Assembly: GCA_910584935.1 (NCBI GenBank)
Contig: CAJUDU010000044.1
Location: 1 to 21,214, forward strand
Direction of reading: 5' to 3'
DNA: 21,214 nt
Source: an uncultured Butyricicoccus sp.
GTDB lineage: Bacteria; Bacillota; Clostridia; Oscillospirales; Butyricicoccaceae
Part shown: positions 1 to 7,541 of the stretch, piece by piece
Numbering within the stretch: the first letter of the stretch is position 1
Layout: every line of letters starts with the position of its first letter
Made by a program: the position numbers and the translations under genes
Notes under the pieces: generated by a model
Told to the model about the DNA's origin: nothing
Databases searched by the model: none
Seen by the model: only the letters and a program-made list of their open reading frames with translations

Positions 1-1719
1 TCATGTTTCGATTGCATGTGATTTGAGAGGAGCTTTAATCAGTGGTTCCTTAAGATCCTTGGCAGTTTTTCCTGGTATCTCACTTCCATCAGCCTTGCTT
101 ACCACCTGATATTTTGGGGTGATATCAAGTTTGACAGATTTTACATTTTCATCATCATCTTTTTCGTATTCCTTTGCTTCAACAGCAAGGAAAACTACAA
201 CTTTTTCAGTTTCTTTTACAGCTTCTTGTTGAACAATGTTTGTCAATTCTGTTGCAGCTGCATTGACGATATCTTCGGTCTTGTCTGTAGCAACAGAACT
301 AGCAATTTCTTGTGCCTTGTCCTTGTCAGCCTTGTCAGTAATAGCATCACTTACAGTACCTACAGGAGCCTTAGTTTCAACATTTTCAGGTACATCTGCT
401 GCTTTTACACTGATTTCAGAAAGATCAAGCGAGTAGCCTACCGGCAAAGCTTCCTCTGTTCCGCCTGCTGGATCTTTCTCATATGTCAGCTTGCCATCTT
501 TCAAGGACAACAAAATTGCATATGTTTTATTCTGGCTTTCACCAATTGAGTACTCCAGTTTGCCTGCAACTTTTTGATCATTACCCTTATCATCTACAAA
601 CATAGACGCATTTACATTGCCAGAAAGTTTGATAACCTTGCCGTCAATGCGGGCATTGATTGCAACATCCTGGTTCGAGCTTGCAAAATGGAAAGATACA
701 CTATCTTCTTTTTCTTCGCCTTCATATTCAACGCCAGTCATGTCAACGTCATAGCTAACTTTGACAATCGGAAGATATGTATTACCGTCAGTACTAACTG
801 TTTCGGTTTTGCAAAACTCAGCCCAACAAGTTGTCTTTTTGGTAGCAGGTAAGTTCTTCATATTAAAGTAAAATGCAATACCTTTACCTGTTACTACATC
901 CTCTGGTTCTGTTTGTCCTGCTTCTTTGCCATCAAATTGATATTTGATGAGCGATGTATTTTCGGGGGCGGTTACTTCAAAACCAATCCAATAACCTTTT
1001 TGGTGATTAGCATTCTCATGCTCTTTCAACCCAGCACCTGTAATTGTAACCTCTTGGGTATACTCGCTTTTAGTAGTTGTTGCTACAGCCTCCGCAGCAT
1101 TTACCTTATATCCTGTAACCAAATCAGTATCAGCAATTGGATTGTCGCTGTGGTCAACCAATTTTGCTGCCTGCACAGTCGGCGCAGGTGCCCAATCCGG
1201 TGTTATTGGAGAAGTTGGTACATTCAATTTAATTCCAGTTTCTTCAATAACTTTGCTATATGTATCTGGTAATTTATTTTCGTTAGTGCTTGGATCAGCT
1301 GTAAAAATAACTTTGTTCAAGGTTTCATTAAGACTTAATTTACCTGTATAAGTTGTTGCTTCACCACCAGCAGCCGGAGTAATCGTCAATATTATTCCAA
1401 TTTGTTTGCCGTCAGCAAAATTCTTTTCATCCACTGAGCCAGAAAGCGTAATTACTAATTTGCCATCTGCATCTGCGTCAGCTTCTGCATTTGCAGTTAA
1501 AGTCGCAGTTTCTCCTTCTTCTGCAAATGTAACTTTAATCGTATCTTTCAGGGTATCTTGGGGTTTATTATCTTCACCGGTGTCACCTCCCATATCAGGG
1601 TTATTATCCCCAGTTGAAGGAGTCGTCGTGTCACCCTCTGCGCCTTCGGCAAAGGCGGCGGGAGCCAGCGTCAACATCATGCACAAGCACAAAAATGCTG
1701 ACAAAATCCTTTTTTTCAT
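1..1719 (-). CDS. Secreted acidic protein of unknown function (572 aa)
   Basis: I do not recognise a specific family. The product starts MKKRILSAFLCLCMMLTLAP and has a typical signal peptide: two Lys and one Arg near the start, a hydrophobic core and an AFA|EG cleavage site near residue 24. A low-complexity Thr/Gly/Asn/Asp linker follows, then a long Thr/Val/Glu/Lys-rich beta-type region. A Lys/Ala/Glu-rich stretch near residues 445-500 may be helical. No LPXTG, SLH or membrane anchor is visible, so it is probably exported and loosely held or released. The start at 1719 is chosen because AGGAGG lies about 9 nt upstream and the signal peptide begins there; the reading frame stays open to 1908, but that part is leader. 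The stop is at the window edge (1-3). The end (…KAPLKSHAIET) looks abrupt for this type of protein, so C-terminal truncation is possible but not shown. Confidence 0.8.
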   Translation of the reverse strand: MKKRILSAFLCLCMMLTLAPAAFAEGAEGDTTTPSTGDNNPDMGGDTGEDNKPQDTLKDTIKVTFAEEGETATLTANAEADADADGKLVITLSGSVDEKNFADGKQIGIILTITPAAGGEATTYTGKLSLNETLNKVIFTADPSTNENKLPDTYSKVIEETGIKLNVPTSPITPDWAPAPTVQAAKLVDHSDNPIADTDLVTGYKVNAAEAVATTTKSEYTQEVTITGAGLKEHENANHQKGYWIGFEVTAPENTSLIKYQFDGKEAGQTEPEDVVTGKGIAFYFNMKNLPATKKTTCWAEFCKTETVSTDGNTYLPIVKVSYDVDMTGVEYEGEEKEDSVSFHFASSNQDVAINARIDGKVIKLSGNVNASMFVDDKGNDQKVAGKLEYSIGESQNKTYAILLSLKDGKLTYEKDPAGGTEEALPVGYSLDLSEISVKAADVPENVETKAPVGTVSDAITDKADKDKAQEIASSVATDKTEDIVNAAATELTNIVQQEAVKETEKVVVFLAVEAKEYEKDDDENVKSVKLDITPKYQVVSKADGSEIPGKTAKDLKEPLIKAPLKSHAIET

Positions 1720-1867
1720 CGTGTTTTTCCTCCTGTTCGGTTTCAGGTGGCAGCGCTGCGCTGCCGAGGAATCGGTTTGCCTGCCTGCCCTCCTTTCCTT
1801 TTCCAAAAATCCCCGCAGCGGGGCAAAGCCGCCATTGCCCGCCCCAGCCGCGGCAGTGATTATTATA

Positions 1868-1896
1868 AATATACCATATCCGCTATCCAATTGCAA
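1868..1896 (-). promoter_or_regulatory. Sigma-A promoter for the secreted-protein gene
   Basis: On the minus strand TTGCAA (1891-1896), a 17-bp spacer and TATATT (1868-1873) preceded by TGG, an extended -10. The predicted start near 1861 leaves a leader of about 140 nt. That leader holds a GC-rich hairpin (GGCAGCG-CTG-CGCTGCC, 1749-1765) and a second short one around 1812-1824. Confidence 0.7.
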
Positions 1897-1994
1897 TGCT
1901 GTAACCAAACTTCTTGCGTGTTTTGGCGGTCTGTGTCACCCCGGCGCATTTTTTAATATCCTGGTTACCTGCCCTTTCTTTTATGTCGTTTTTC

Positions 1995-2003
1995 TGGTAT
2001 AAT
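1995..2003 (+). promoter_or_regulatory. Extended -10 promoter for the phosphate transporter gene
   Basis: TGGTATAAT (TATAAT at 1998-2003) is a perfect extended -10 box, but the -35 region (about TTTCTT) is poor. The leader of about 70 nt contains a GC hairpin, GGAGGG-CTTGT-CCCTCC, at about 2031-2047, upstream of the start codon. With the minus-strand promoter at 1868-1896, the 362-bp gap 1720-2081 is a divergent control region; I see no gene in it. Confidence 0.6.
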
Positions 2004-2081
2004 AATATTGCATCAGCGATTTTTCATAGGGGAGGGCTTGTCCCTCCTGCATTAAAAAGTAGAAGGGTTTGGTTTTTCTCC

Positions 2082-3860
2082 ATGGATATTTCCAATCTTA
2101 TCTCGCTTTTAAGCGGGACTGCCCTGTTTTTATTCGGTATGTCGCTAATGGGCGATGGGCTGAAAAAAGTTGCCGGCAACCGGCTGGAAGTGCTGCTGTA
2201 TAAGCTGACCAACACATCCTGGAAGGGCATTTTGCTCGGCACTGGCGTCACTGCCGTCATTCAGTCATCCTCCGCGACCTCCGCCATGGTGGTGGGGTTT
2301 GTCAACTCCGGTATGATGCGTTTCCGCCAGGCAATTGGCATTATCCTAGGGTCAATCATTGGCACCAGCATCACCGGCTGGGTGATCTGCCTTTCCAGCT
2401 TGGGCGGCGGCGGAGGCGGCTGGGTGGAACTGCTTTCCACCGCTACCCTGACCGGCATTATCTCCATTGCCGGCATCATTTTACGGATGTTCAGCAAACG
2501 CGCCGCACTTATCCATACTGGGGATATTATGCTGGGGTTTTCTGTGCTGATGTTTGGCATGAGCGCAATGAGCGGTTCGGTTGCCCCGCTGACCGAAAGC
2601 AAAGCGTTTTTAGATGTTTTAATCGCATTTTCCGCGCCATTTTTGGGCATTTTGGCGGGCGCATTGTTCACCTGCGTTTTGCAGAGCGCCTCCGCAACGG
2701 TTGGTATTTTGCAGGCGCTTGCCATCACGGGCGCAATTGACTTTGCCACTGCGTTCCCGCTGATTATGGGTATTGCGATTGGTTCGGCTGTACCTGTGCT
2801 GCTTTCCGCCCTTGGCGCCAATACCGATGGCAAACGAACTTCCTGTGTTTACCTACTGACCAATATTTTTGGTACCGTTGTTTGCGGCATCGCGTTTTAT
2901 GCCGCAAATGCCATGGTAGGATTTTCTTTTCTAAGCATGACCATGACCACTGTCAGTATTGCACTGCTGAATACTGTGTTCCGTTTTATTACTGTTATGC
3001 TGCTTTATCCTTTTATCGGTGGGCTTGAAAAATTCACCTGCCGCCTTATCCGCGACTCCAAAAAAACCGAAACAGAAGAAAAACCTGCGCTAATCCGCCC
3101 CGAAGACCGGTTTCTGCCATATCCGCCGCTTGCCATTGCACAATGCCGTGAATTTTCGGTTGCCATGGCAGCCGAAGCCCGCGAAAGCATGATTACTGCA
3201 TTTTCGCTGATTGATGCGTATAGCGATGATGGTTTCCGCAGAGTGGAAAAACTAGAGGCAAAATCCGACCAATATGAAGATATCATTGGAACTTACCTGA
3301 TGAAAATCACATGCAGTGAACTTTCTGGGCGGCAAAATGCAAAAGTTTCAGAATTTTTACATACCCTACCCGATTTTGAACGGATTTCTGACCATGCGTT
3401 AAGCGTTGCAAAAACTGCGCAGGAAATCCATGAAAAAGGCATTACATATTCCAGCCATGCAAAACAGGAATTGCAAATTGTACAAAATGCGGTGATAGAA
3501 ATCGTATCCATGACTGTAGCTTCATTTTCCAATACAGATTTAGAACTTGCCGCCAAGGTCGAACCGCTGGAAGAAGTTGTTGACGATTTGTGTGATGAAA
3601 TCAAGCTGCACCATGTAGAGCGGTTACAGCAGGGGTTATGTTCGCTAGAGCAAGGGTTTACCTTTAATGATTTGCTGGTATCTTATGAACGAATTTCTGA
3701 CCATTGTTCCAATATTGCTCTCGCATTACTTGAGCTAGAAGCTGATACATTTAATACTCATGAGCATCTGAAAAATATGGGCAGTAAAAAACAAGCCTAT
3801 TTTGATCAGAATTATACGGAATTTCAGCAGAAATACAGTTTGCCAACCGCATCGGAATGA
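2082..3860 (+). CDS. Na+/phosphate cotransporter family protein with PhoU-like C-terminus
   Basis: Likely a sodium-driven inorganic phosphate transporter of the inner membrane (Na/Pi-II, NptA/YjbB group). The 592-aa product has the two inverted repeats of the family, each with its QSS-type signature: QSSSATS at residues 61-67 and QSASAT at 201-206. Around eight hydrophobic segments lie in residues 5-350. From about residue 390 the protein is a soluble, helical PhoU-like domain (FERISDHA and YERISDHC motifs), usual for the bacterial members and thought to modulate transport. The start at 2082 is taken because the conserved N-terminus (MDISNLISLLSGTALFLFGM) begins there. The ribosome site is weak: AGAAGGG lies about 14 nt upstream. 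It is transcribed alone and ends in a strong terminator. A run of glycines (about residues 108-113) sits in a loop between membrane segments. Confidence 0.92.
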   Translation: MDISNLISLLSGTALFLFGMSLMGDGLKKVAGNRLEVLLYKLTNTSWKGILLGTGVTAVIQSSSATSAMVVGFVNSGMMRFRQAIGIILGSIIGTSITGWVICLSSLGGGGGGWVELLSTATLTGIISIAGIILRMFSKRAALIHTGDIMLGFSVLMFGMSAMSGSVAPLTESKAFLDVLIAFSAPFLGILAGALFTCVLQSASATVGILQALAITGAIDFATAFPLIMGIAIGSAVPVLLSALGANTDGKRTSCVYLLTNIFGTVVCGIAFYAANAMVGFSFLSMTMTTVSIALLNTVFRFITVMLLYPFIGGLEKFTCRLIRDSKKTETEEKPALIRPEDRFLPYPPLAIAQCREFSVAMAAEARESMITAFSLIDAYSDDGFRRVEKLEAKSDQYEDIIGTYLMKITCSELSGRQNAKVSEFLHTLPDFERISDHALSVAKTAQEIHEKGITYSSHAKQELQIVQNAVIEIVSMTVASFSNTDLELAAKVEPLEEVVDDLCDEIKLHHVERLQQGLCSLEQGFTFNDLLVSYERISDHCSNIALALLELEADTFNTHEHLKNMGSKKQAYFDQNYTEFQQKYSLPTASE

Positions 3861-3870
3861 TAAATGCAGT

Positions 3871-3930
3871 CCCCCAGCATATTGCTGGGGGCAATTTTCT
3901 GCCTATGCAGAAAATAAAAAAATTTTTTTT
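3871..3930 (+). terminator. Terminator after the phosphate transporter gene, with a second hairpin
   Basis: A perfect 9-bp stem CCCCCAGCA-TAT-TGCTGGGGG (3871-3891) is followed by CAATTTTCT. Directly after comes a second perfect hairpin ATTTTCTGC-CTAT-GCAGAAAAT (3894-3915), then an A7T8 run to 3930. The two together make an effective tandem terminator. Confidence 0.85.
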
Positions 3931-4028
3931 GCAATTGGCGGAACATTTCCGAAAATCCTGCGTCAATAGTGGTGAAGGGACAAAACAACCCCGGAAAAAA
4001 CAATCCGGAATTTAAGGAGGATTTATCA

Positions 4029-5186
4029 ATGGATAAAAAAAGATTATTTGCCGCGCTGATGAGCGCATCTATGCTGTGCGGTATTACCGCACTTGCCGTG
4101 GAGGATAACAACGCTGCTGCCCCAGCGGATTCCAATGCTCCAGCTGCTGACCCAGCGGCTGCACCCGGCGATGTTGTCCAGCCCGAAGAAACCATGCCAG
4201 AACGTGTGCTGACCTGGGGTAAAATTAAGGAAATCACAAAAGAAGAAGATGCTGTGACTGCTATCACCATTGCCCGTGAAGGCAAAGATGATTTGGTGCT
4301 GAATGTCAGCGAGCAAACCATTGGGCTGGACAGCCAAAACGGTCAAGCAATCGGGCTGGAAAGCCTTAAGGAAGGCGACGATATTTACGCGTTCCACAGC
4401 CCGGCAACGACTATGTCACTGCCGCCCCAAAGCGCCGCAGAAGCAATTATCTGCAATGTACCGCAGGATGCAGCCTGCGCAATGCTGCACACGGTTGAAA
4501 AGCTGGAAAAAACCGAAGAAGGCGGATTAAGCATCTTGACCGACAATGGTTCACTGTACATCCGCACACCAAAACAGGAAGAAGTGGACATCCAACCATA
4601 CCGTACCAGGAATATTGTGACACTGGATGACGTCAAGGTTGGCGACCGGTTCTTTGCTTGGTATGGCGTTGTAGCAGAAAGCTATCCGGGACAGGCGTTC
4701 ACCGAAAAACTGGTACTGCTCCCAGGCGAGCCAGCCGAGGTGGGCAATGGCAACGCTGCTGACCCAGCGCCCCAAAATAATAATACACCACTCCCAGCAG
4801 CTGCAAAAACCGGCATTATTGTGGATGGCGATATGGTTCTGACCGAAATGCCTATCGAAAAGAATGGCGTTACCATGGTGCCGCTGCGCTCTGTTGCGGA
4901 AGTTTTGGGCTGCACTGTCACTTGGAATCAGGACGAACAATCTGCAACCATTTCCGATAACGCACGTCAGTTGACCGTTTATCTGGGCAAGGATTCCTTT
5001 ATGTCTATTCCCGCGCCAGCCGTCAATGCCGTTGGTGCAACCGCACCAGTTTCCCTGGGCTGTGCGCCTTATGCGGAAGATGGGCGCATTTGGGTGCCTG
5101 CCAAGGCATTTGAAACCATGGTTGGCTATACTGTAACGATTGACAGTACATCGGTACAGATTACACACGAAAAAGCAGCGGACTAA
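4029..5186 (+). CDS. Exported protein with copper-amine-oxidase N-terminal-like domain
   Basis: A 385-aa exported protein. A short signal peptide (MDKKRLFAAL… ending ALA|VED near residue 23) is followed by an Ala/Pro/Asp-rich linker (24-55), a middle beta-type region (58-232), a second Pro/Asn linker (235-260) and a C-terminal domain (about 263-382). The last has the pattern of the Cu_amine_oxidN1 family (VPLRSVAEVLG, VTW, IWVPAKAFE). This domain is common in clostridial cell-surface proteins and does not imply amine oxidase activity; the catalytic domain is absent. The middle region begins RVLTWGKIKEI and repeats ideas of a two-lobed beta fold, function unknown. The start at 4029 follows a good AAGGAGG (4014-4020). 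I see no convincing promoter in 3931-4010. A small hairpin (CCGGA…TCCGG) sits just before the ribosome site. It converges on the EF-G-like gene. Confidence 0.85.
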   Translation: MDKKRLFAALMSASMLCGITALAVEDNNAAAPADSNAPAADPAAAPGDVVQPEETMPERVLTWGKIKEITKEEDAVTAITIAREGKDDLVLNVSEQTIGLDSQNGQAIGLESLKEGDDIYAFHSPATTMSLPPQSAAEAIICNVPQDAACAMLHTVEKLEKTEEGGLSILTDNGSLYIRTPKQEEVDIQPYRTRNIVTLDDVKVGDRFFAWYGVVAESYPGQAFTEKLVLLPGEPAEVGNGNAADPAPQNNNTPLPAAAKTGIIVDGDMVLTEMPIEKNGVTMVPLRSVAEVLGCTVTWNQDEQSATISDNARQLTVYLGKDSFMSIPAPAVNAVGATAPVSLGCAPYAEDGRIWVPAKAFETMVGYTVTIDSTSVQITHEKAAD

Positions 5187-5233
5187 TCTCATCCCCTGTT
5201 TTCCCCAATTTATAAAAGCTCCACCACAAGAAC

Positions 5234-5265
5234 CCCCCGCCGCACGGATGCAGCGGGGGTTTTCT
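5234..5265 (+). terminator. Terminator between convergent genes
   Basis: CCCCCGC pairs with GCGGGGG (5234-5259), with an inner GC/GC pair across a single C-A mismatch, followed by TTTTCTTT. It serves the plus-strand exported-protein gene. On the other strand the tail is only TTCTT, so it is weak for the EF-G-like gene. Confidence 0.85.
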
Positions 5266-5278
5266 TTATGCTGTTTTT

Positions 5279-7363
5279 TTAGTCTTTATCCAGCGCTTCC
5301 ATACGCGCTTTGTTGTCCGCAATAACTTTTTCCTGTACCATCGGGGGTGCTTCATCATAACGTTCAAAGTTGGATTCAAAAGAGCCGCGCCCTTGTGTCA
5401 TCGAACGTAAGGTAATGGCATAGTCTGTGGTTTCCGCCATCGGGACTTCTGCCAAAATTTCCTGTAAGCCGCCTTCCACTGGGTTCATGCCCATAATGCG
5501 TCCGCGGCGTTTGTTCAGGTCGCCAATGACATCGCCCATATAGTTATCCGGTACCAGCACTTTCATGGAGCAAACAGGTTCCAGCAAAACTGGGGATGCC
5601 TGTGGGATACCTGCTTTATAAGCCAAACGTGCTGCCATTTTGAAAGAAAGTTCGTTGGAGTCAACATCATGGTAAGAACCATCTGTTAAAACGGCTTTCA
5701 GCCCTACCAGCGGGTAGCCAGCCAATACACCATGTTCCATGGCTTCACGGATGCCCTTATCCACTGCCGGATGGAAGTTCTTTGGTACAGAACCGCCGAA
5801 AATCTTTTCTTCAAAGATATATTCGCCTTCCGCGTATGGTTCGAAATCCATTTTGACATGACCATACTGCCCATGACCGCCCGATTGTTTCTTGTGTTTG
5901 CCTTCCACAGATACCTTTTTACGGATTTTTTCGCGGTACGGCACAATTGGTGCGCTAAGCACAACCTCTACACCGAATTTGGTTTTCAGTTTGGAACAAA
6001 TGACATCCAGATGGATATCACCCGCACCGGAAATGACCATCTGTTTGGTTTCCGCATTAAAGCTGGTTTCAAAACTTGGATCCTCATCACGCAGTTTTGC
6101 AAGCCCCGTGGACATTTTTTCTTCATTGCCTTTGGTTTTCGGTGCAATGCCCTGGGTATAGCATGGCTTAACTGCCAGAACAACTTCCAGCGCAACCTTA
6201 CGCACTGACATGGACAAAGTATCATCCGTCTTAGTCGTTACAAGTTTGGAAACCGCGCCAATATCGCCGCAGCCAATCTCGTCCACTTCTGTGGTCTTTT
6301 TGCCGCAAACCGTGAAGATATGCCCCATCTTTTCGTTTGCGTCCGCACGTTTGTTCACCAGCACCATATCGCTTTTAACACTGCCGGAGAATACCTTAAA
6401 ATAAGAGAATCGCCCATACTGGTCTGCCACAGTCTTGAATACATAAGCACAGGTGGAACCGTTCGGAGAACATACGATTTCATCCAGTTCGCCCTTTTCA
6501 TCCTCATAAACTTCTGCTGGCGCTTCATCTGGGGACGGCATATAATCCGCAATGCCTTTCAGCAGCGCATAGGAACCGATACCTGTTGCCGCGGTGCCGC
6601 AGAATACTGGCGCAATCAGCAAATCGCGCACGCCTTGGCGGATGCCCGCAATCAGTTCATCATCAGAAAATTCCTCGCCTGCGAAATAGCGTTCCATCAG
6701 TTCTTCGCTGAGTTCGGCAACGTTTTCGCAAAGCGCTGCACGGTGCTGGTCAATGCGTTCCACCATATTTTCTGGAATCGGAATTTCAACGCGCTTGGTG
6801 CCTTCCATTTTATATGCCTTGCGAATCACGCAGTCAACAACGCCAACCGTATCGCGGTTGCCCTCAAAAATCGGGACAACAACCGGACATACAGATACGC
6901 CAAACTGCTTTTGCAGCTTATGAAGGGACGTATAATAGTCTGAGTTTTCCTCATCGATTTTGGAAATATAAAACATACGCGGCATTTTACGTTCTACAGC
7001 TTTTTGCCAGGCTTTTTCTGTGCCAACGCCTGGACCGGATTTACCGGTTGCCACAATTAAAGCAGATTCCGCAACGCGCAATGCGTGTTTTACTTCACTT
7101 TCAAAGTCAAAAAAGCCAGGGGTATCCAGCAGGTTGATTTTGCAGCCATCCCAAACGACTGGCGCAACCGCTGTGGAAATTGAAAACTGGCGTTTCACTT
7201 CTTCCGGGTCATAGTCGCACACTGTATTGCCTTCCGGCACCTTGCCCACGCGATCGGTCACGCCGGAAACAAACAGCAGGCTTTCAATCAGGGAGGTCTT
7301 GCCGTCACCGCCATGGCCCATCAAACAGACATTTCTTAACTTATTCACCGGGTATGTTGCCAT
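5279..7363 (-). CDS. Elongation factor G-like GTPase (EF-G paralogue)
   Basis: A 694-aa translational GTPase with the full five-domain EF-G layout and length. G1 is GHGGDGKT (residues 16-23), G2 the Thr in SIST (61-64), G3 DTPG (80-83). G4 is SKID (134-137) rather than the NKMD of canonical EF-G. G1 also departs from the GHIDAGKTT of the main FusA. These features place it in the divergent EF-G2-like subfamily found beside a normal fusA in many Firmicutes and Actinobacteria. Its role is uncertain: translocation under special conditions, or a ribosome rescue or stress function. No str-operon genes (rpsL, rpsG, tuf) flank it, which fits a paralogue. The start at 7363 (MATYPVNKLRNVCLMGHGG) is preferred over the frame's upstream opening because it matches the family N-terminus and AGGAGAG lies upstream. 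It stands alone with its own promoter. Confidence 0.9.
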   Translation of the reverse strand: MATYPVNKLRNVCLMGHGGDGKTSLIESLLFVSGVTDRVGKVPEGNTVCDYDPEEVKRQFSISTAVAPVVWDGCKINLLDTPGFFDFESEVKHALRVAESALIVATGKSGPGVGTEKAWQKAVERKMPRMFYISKIDEENSDYYTSLHKLQKQFGVSVCPVVVPIFEGNRDTVGVVDCVIRKAYKMEGTKRVEIPIPENMVERIDQHRAALCENVAELSEELMERYFAGEEFSDDELIAGIRQGVRDLLIAPVFCGTAATGIGSYALLKGIADYMPSPDEAPAEVYEDEKGELDEIVCSPNGSTCAYVFKTVADQYGRFSYFKVFSGSVKSDMVLVNKRADANEKMGHIFTVCGKKTTEVDEIGCGDIGAVSKLVTTKTDDTLSMSVRKVALEVVLAVKPCYTQGIAPKTKGNEEKMSTGLAKLRDEDPSFETSFNAETKQMVISGAGDIHLDVICSKLKTKFGVEVVLSAPIVPYREKIRKKVSVEGKHKKQSGGHGQYGHVKMDFEPYAEGEYIFEEKIFGGSVPKNFHPAVDKGIREAMEHGVLAGYPLVGLKAVLTDGSYHDVDSNELSFKMAARLAYKAGIPQASPVLLEPVCSMKVLVPDNYMGDVIGDLNKRRGRIMGMNPVEGGLQEILAEVPMAETTDYAITLRSMTQGRGSFESNFERYDEAPPMVQEKVIADNKARMEALDKD

Positions 7364-7439
7364 TATTATACACTCTCCTGCTCGTTTTATGCGAGAGCGC
7401 CTTGTGCAGAATGCCAATTTACGCATCTCACTGTTCGTA

Positions 7440-7468
7440 ATTATACACTATATGCGCCTAAAATGCAA
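7440..7468 (-). promoter_or_regulatory. Sigma-A promoter for the EF-G-like gene
   Basis: On the minus strand TTGCAT (7463-7468), a 17-bp spacer and a perfect TATAAT (7440-7445). The predicted leader is about 70 nt. No riboswitch-like structure is obvious in it. Confidence 0.8.
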
Positions 7469-7498
7469 ATATTATTTTGTGAATCCTGCCTGATTCCC

Positions 7499-7531
7499 GA
7501 AAAAAAGGCGCCGCACAGCAGTGCAGCGCCT
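7499..7531 (-). terminator. Terminator of the rlmB / P-type-ATPase-like operon
   Basis: On the minus strand AAGGCGC…GCGCCTT with an inner GCAC-loop-GTGC stem across one mismatch, followed by a run of eight or more T. It lies about 10 nt after the stop of the gene at 7542-9869. It is a textbook Rho-independent terminator. Confidence 0.9.
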
Positions 7532-7541
7532 TGGAATATGG

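Noticed and set aside
4029..5186. Annotation as a copper amine oxidase
   Set aside because: Only the N-terminal-like surface domain is present. The catalytic domain with its topaquinone Tyr and His ligands is missing.
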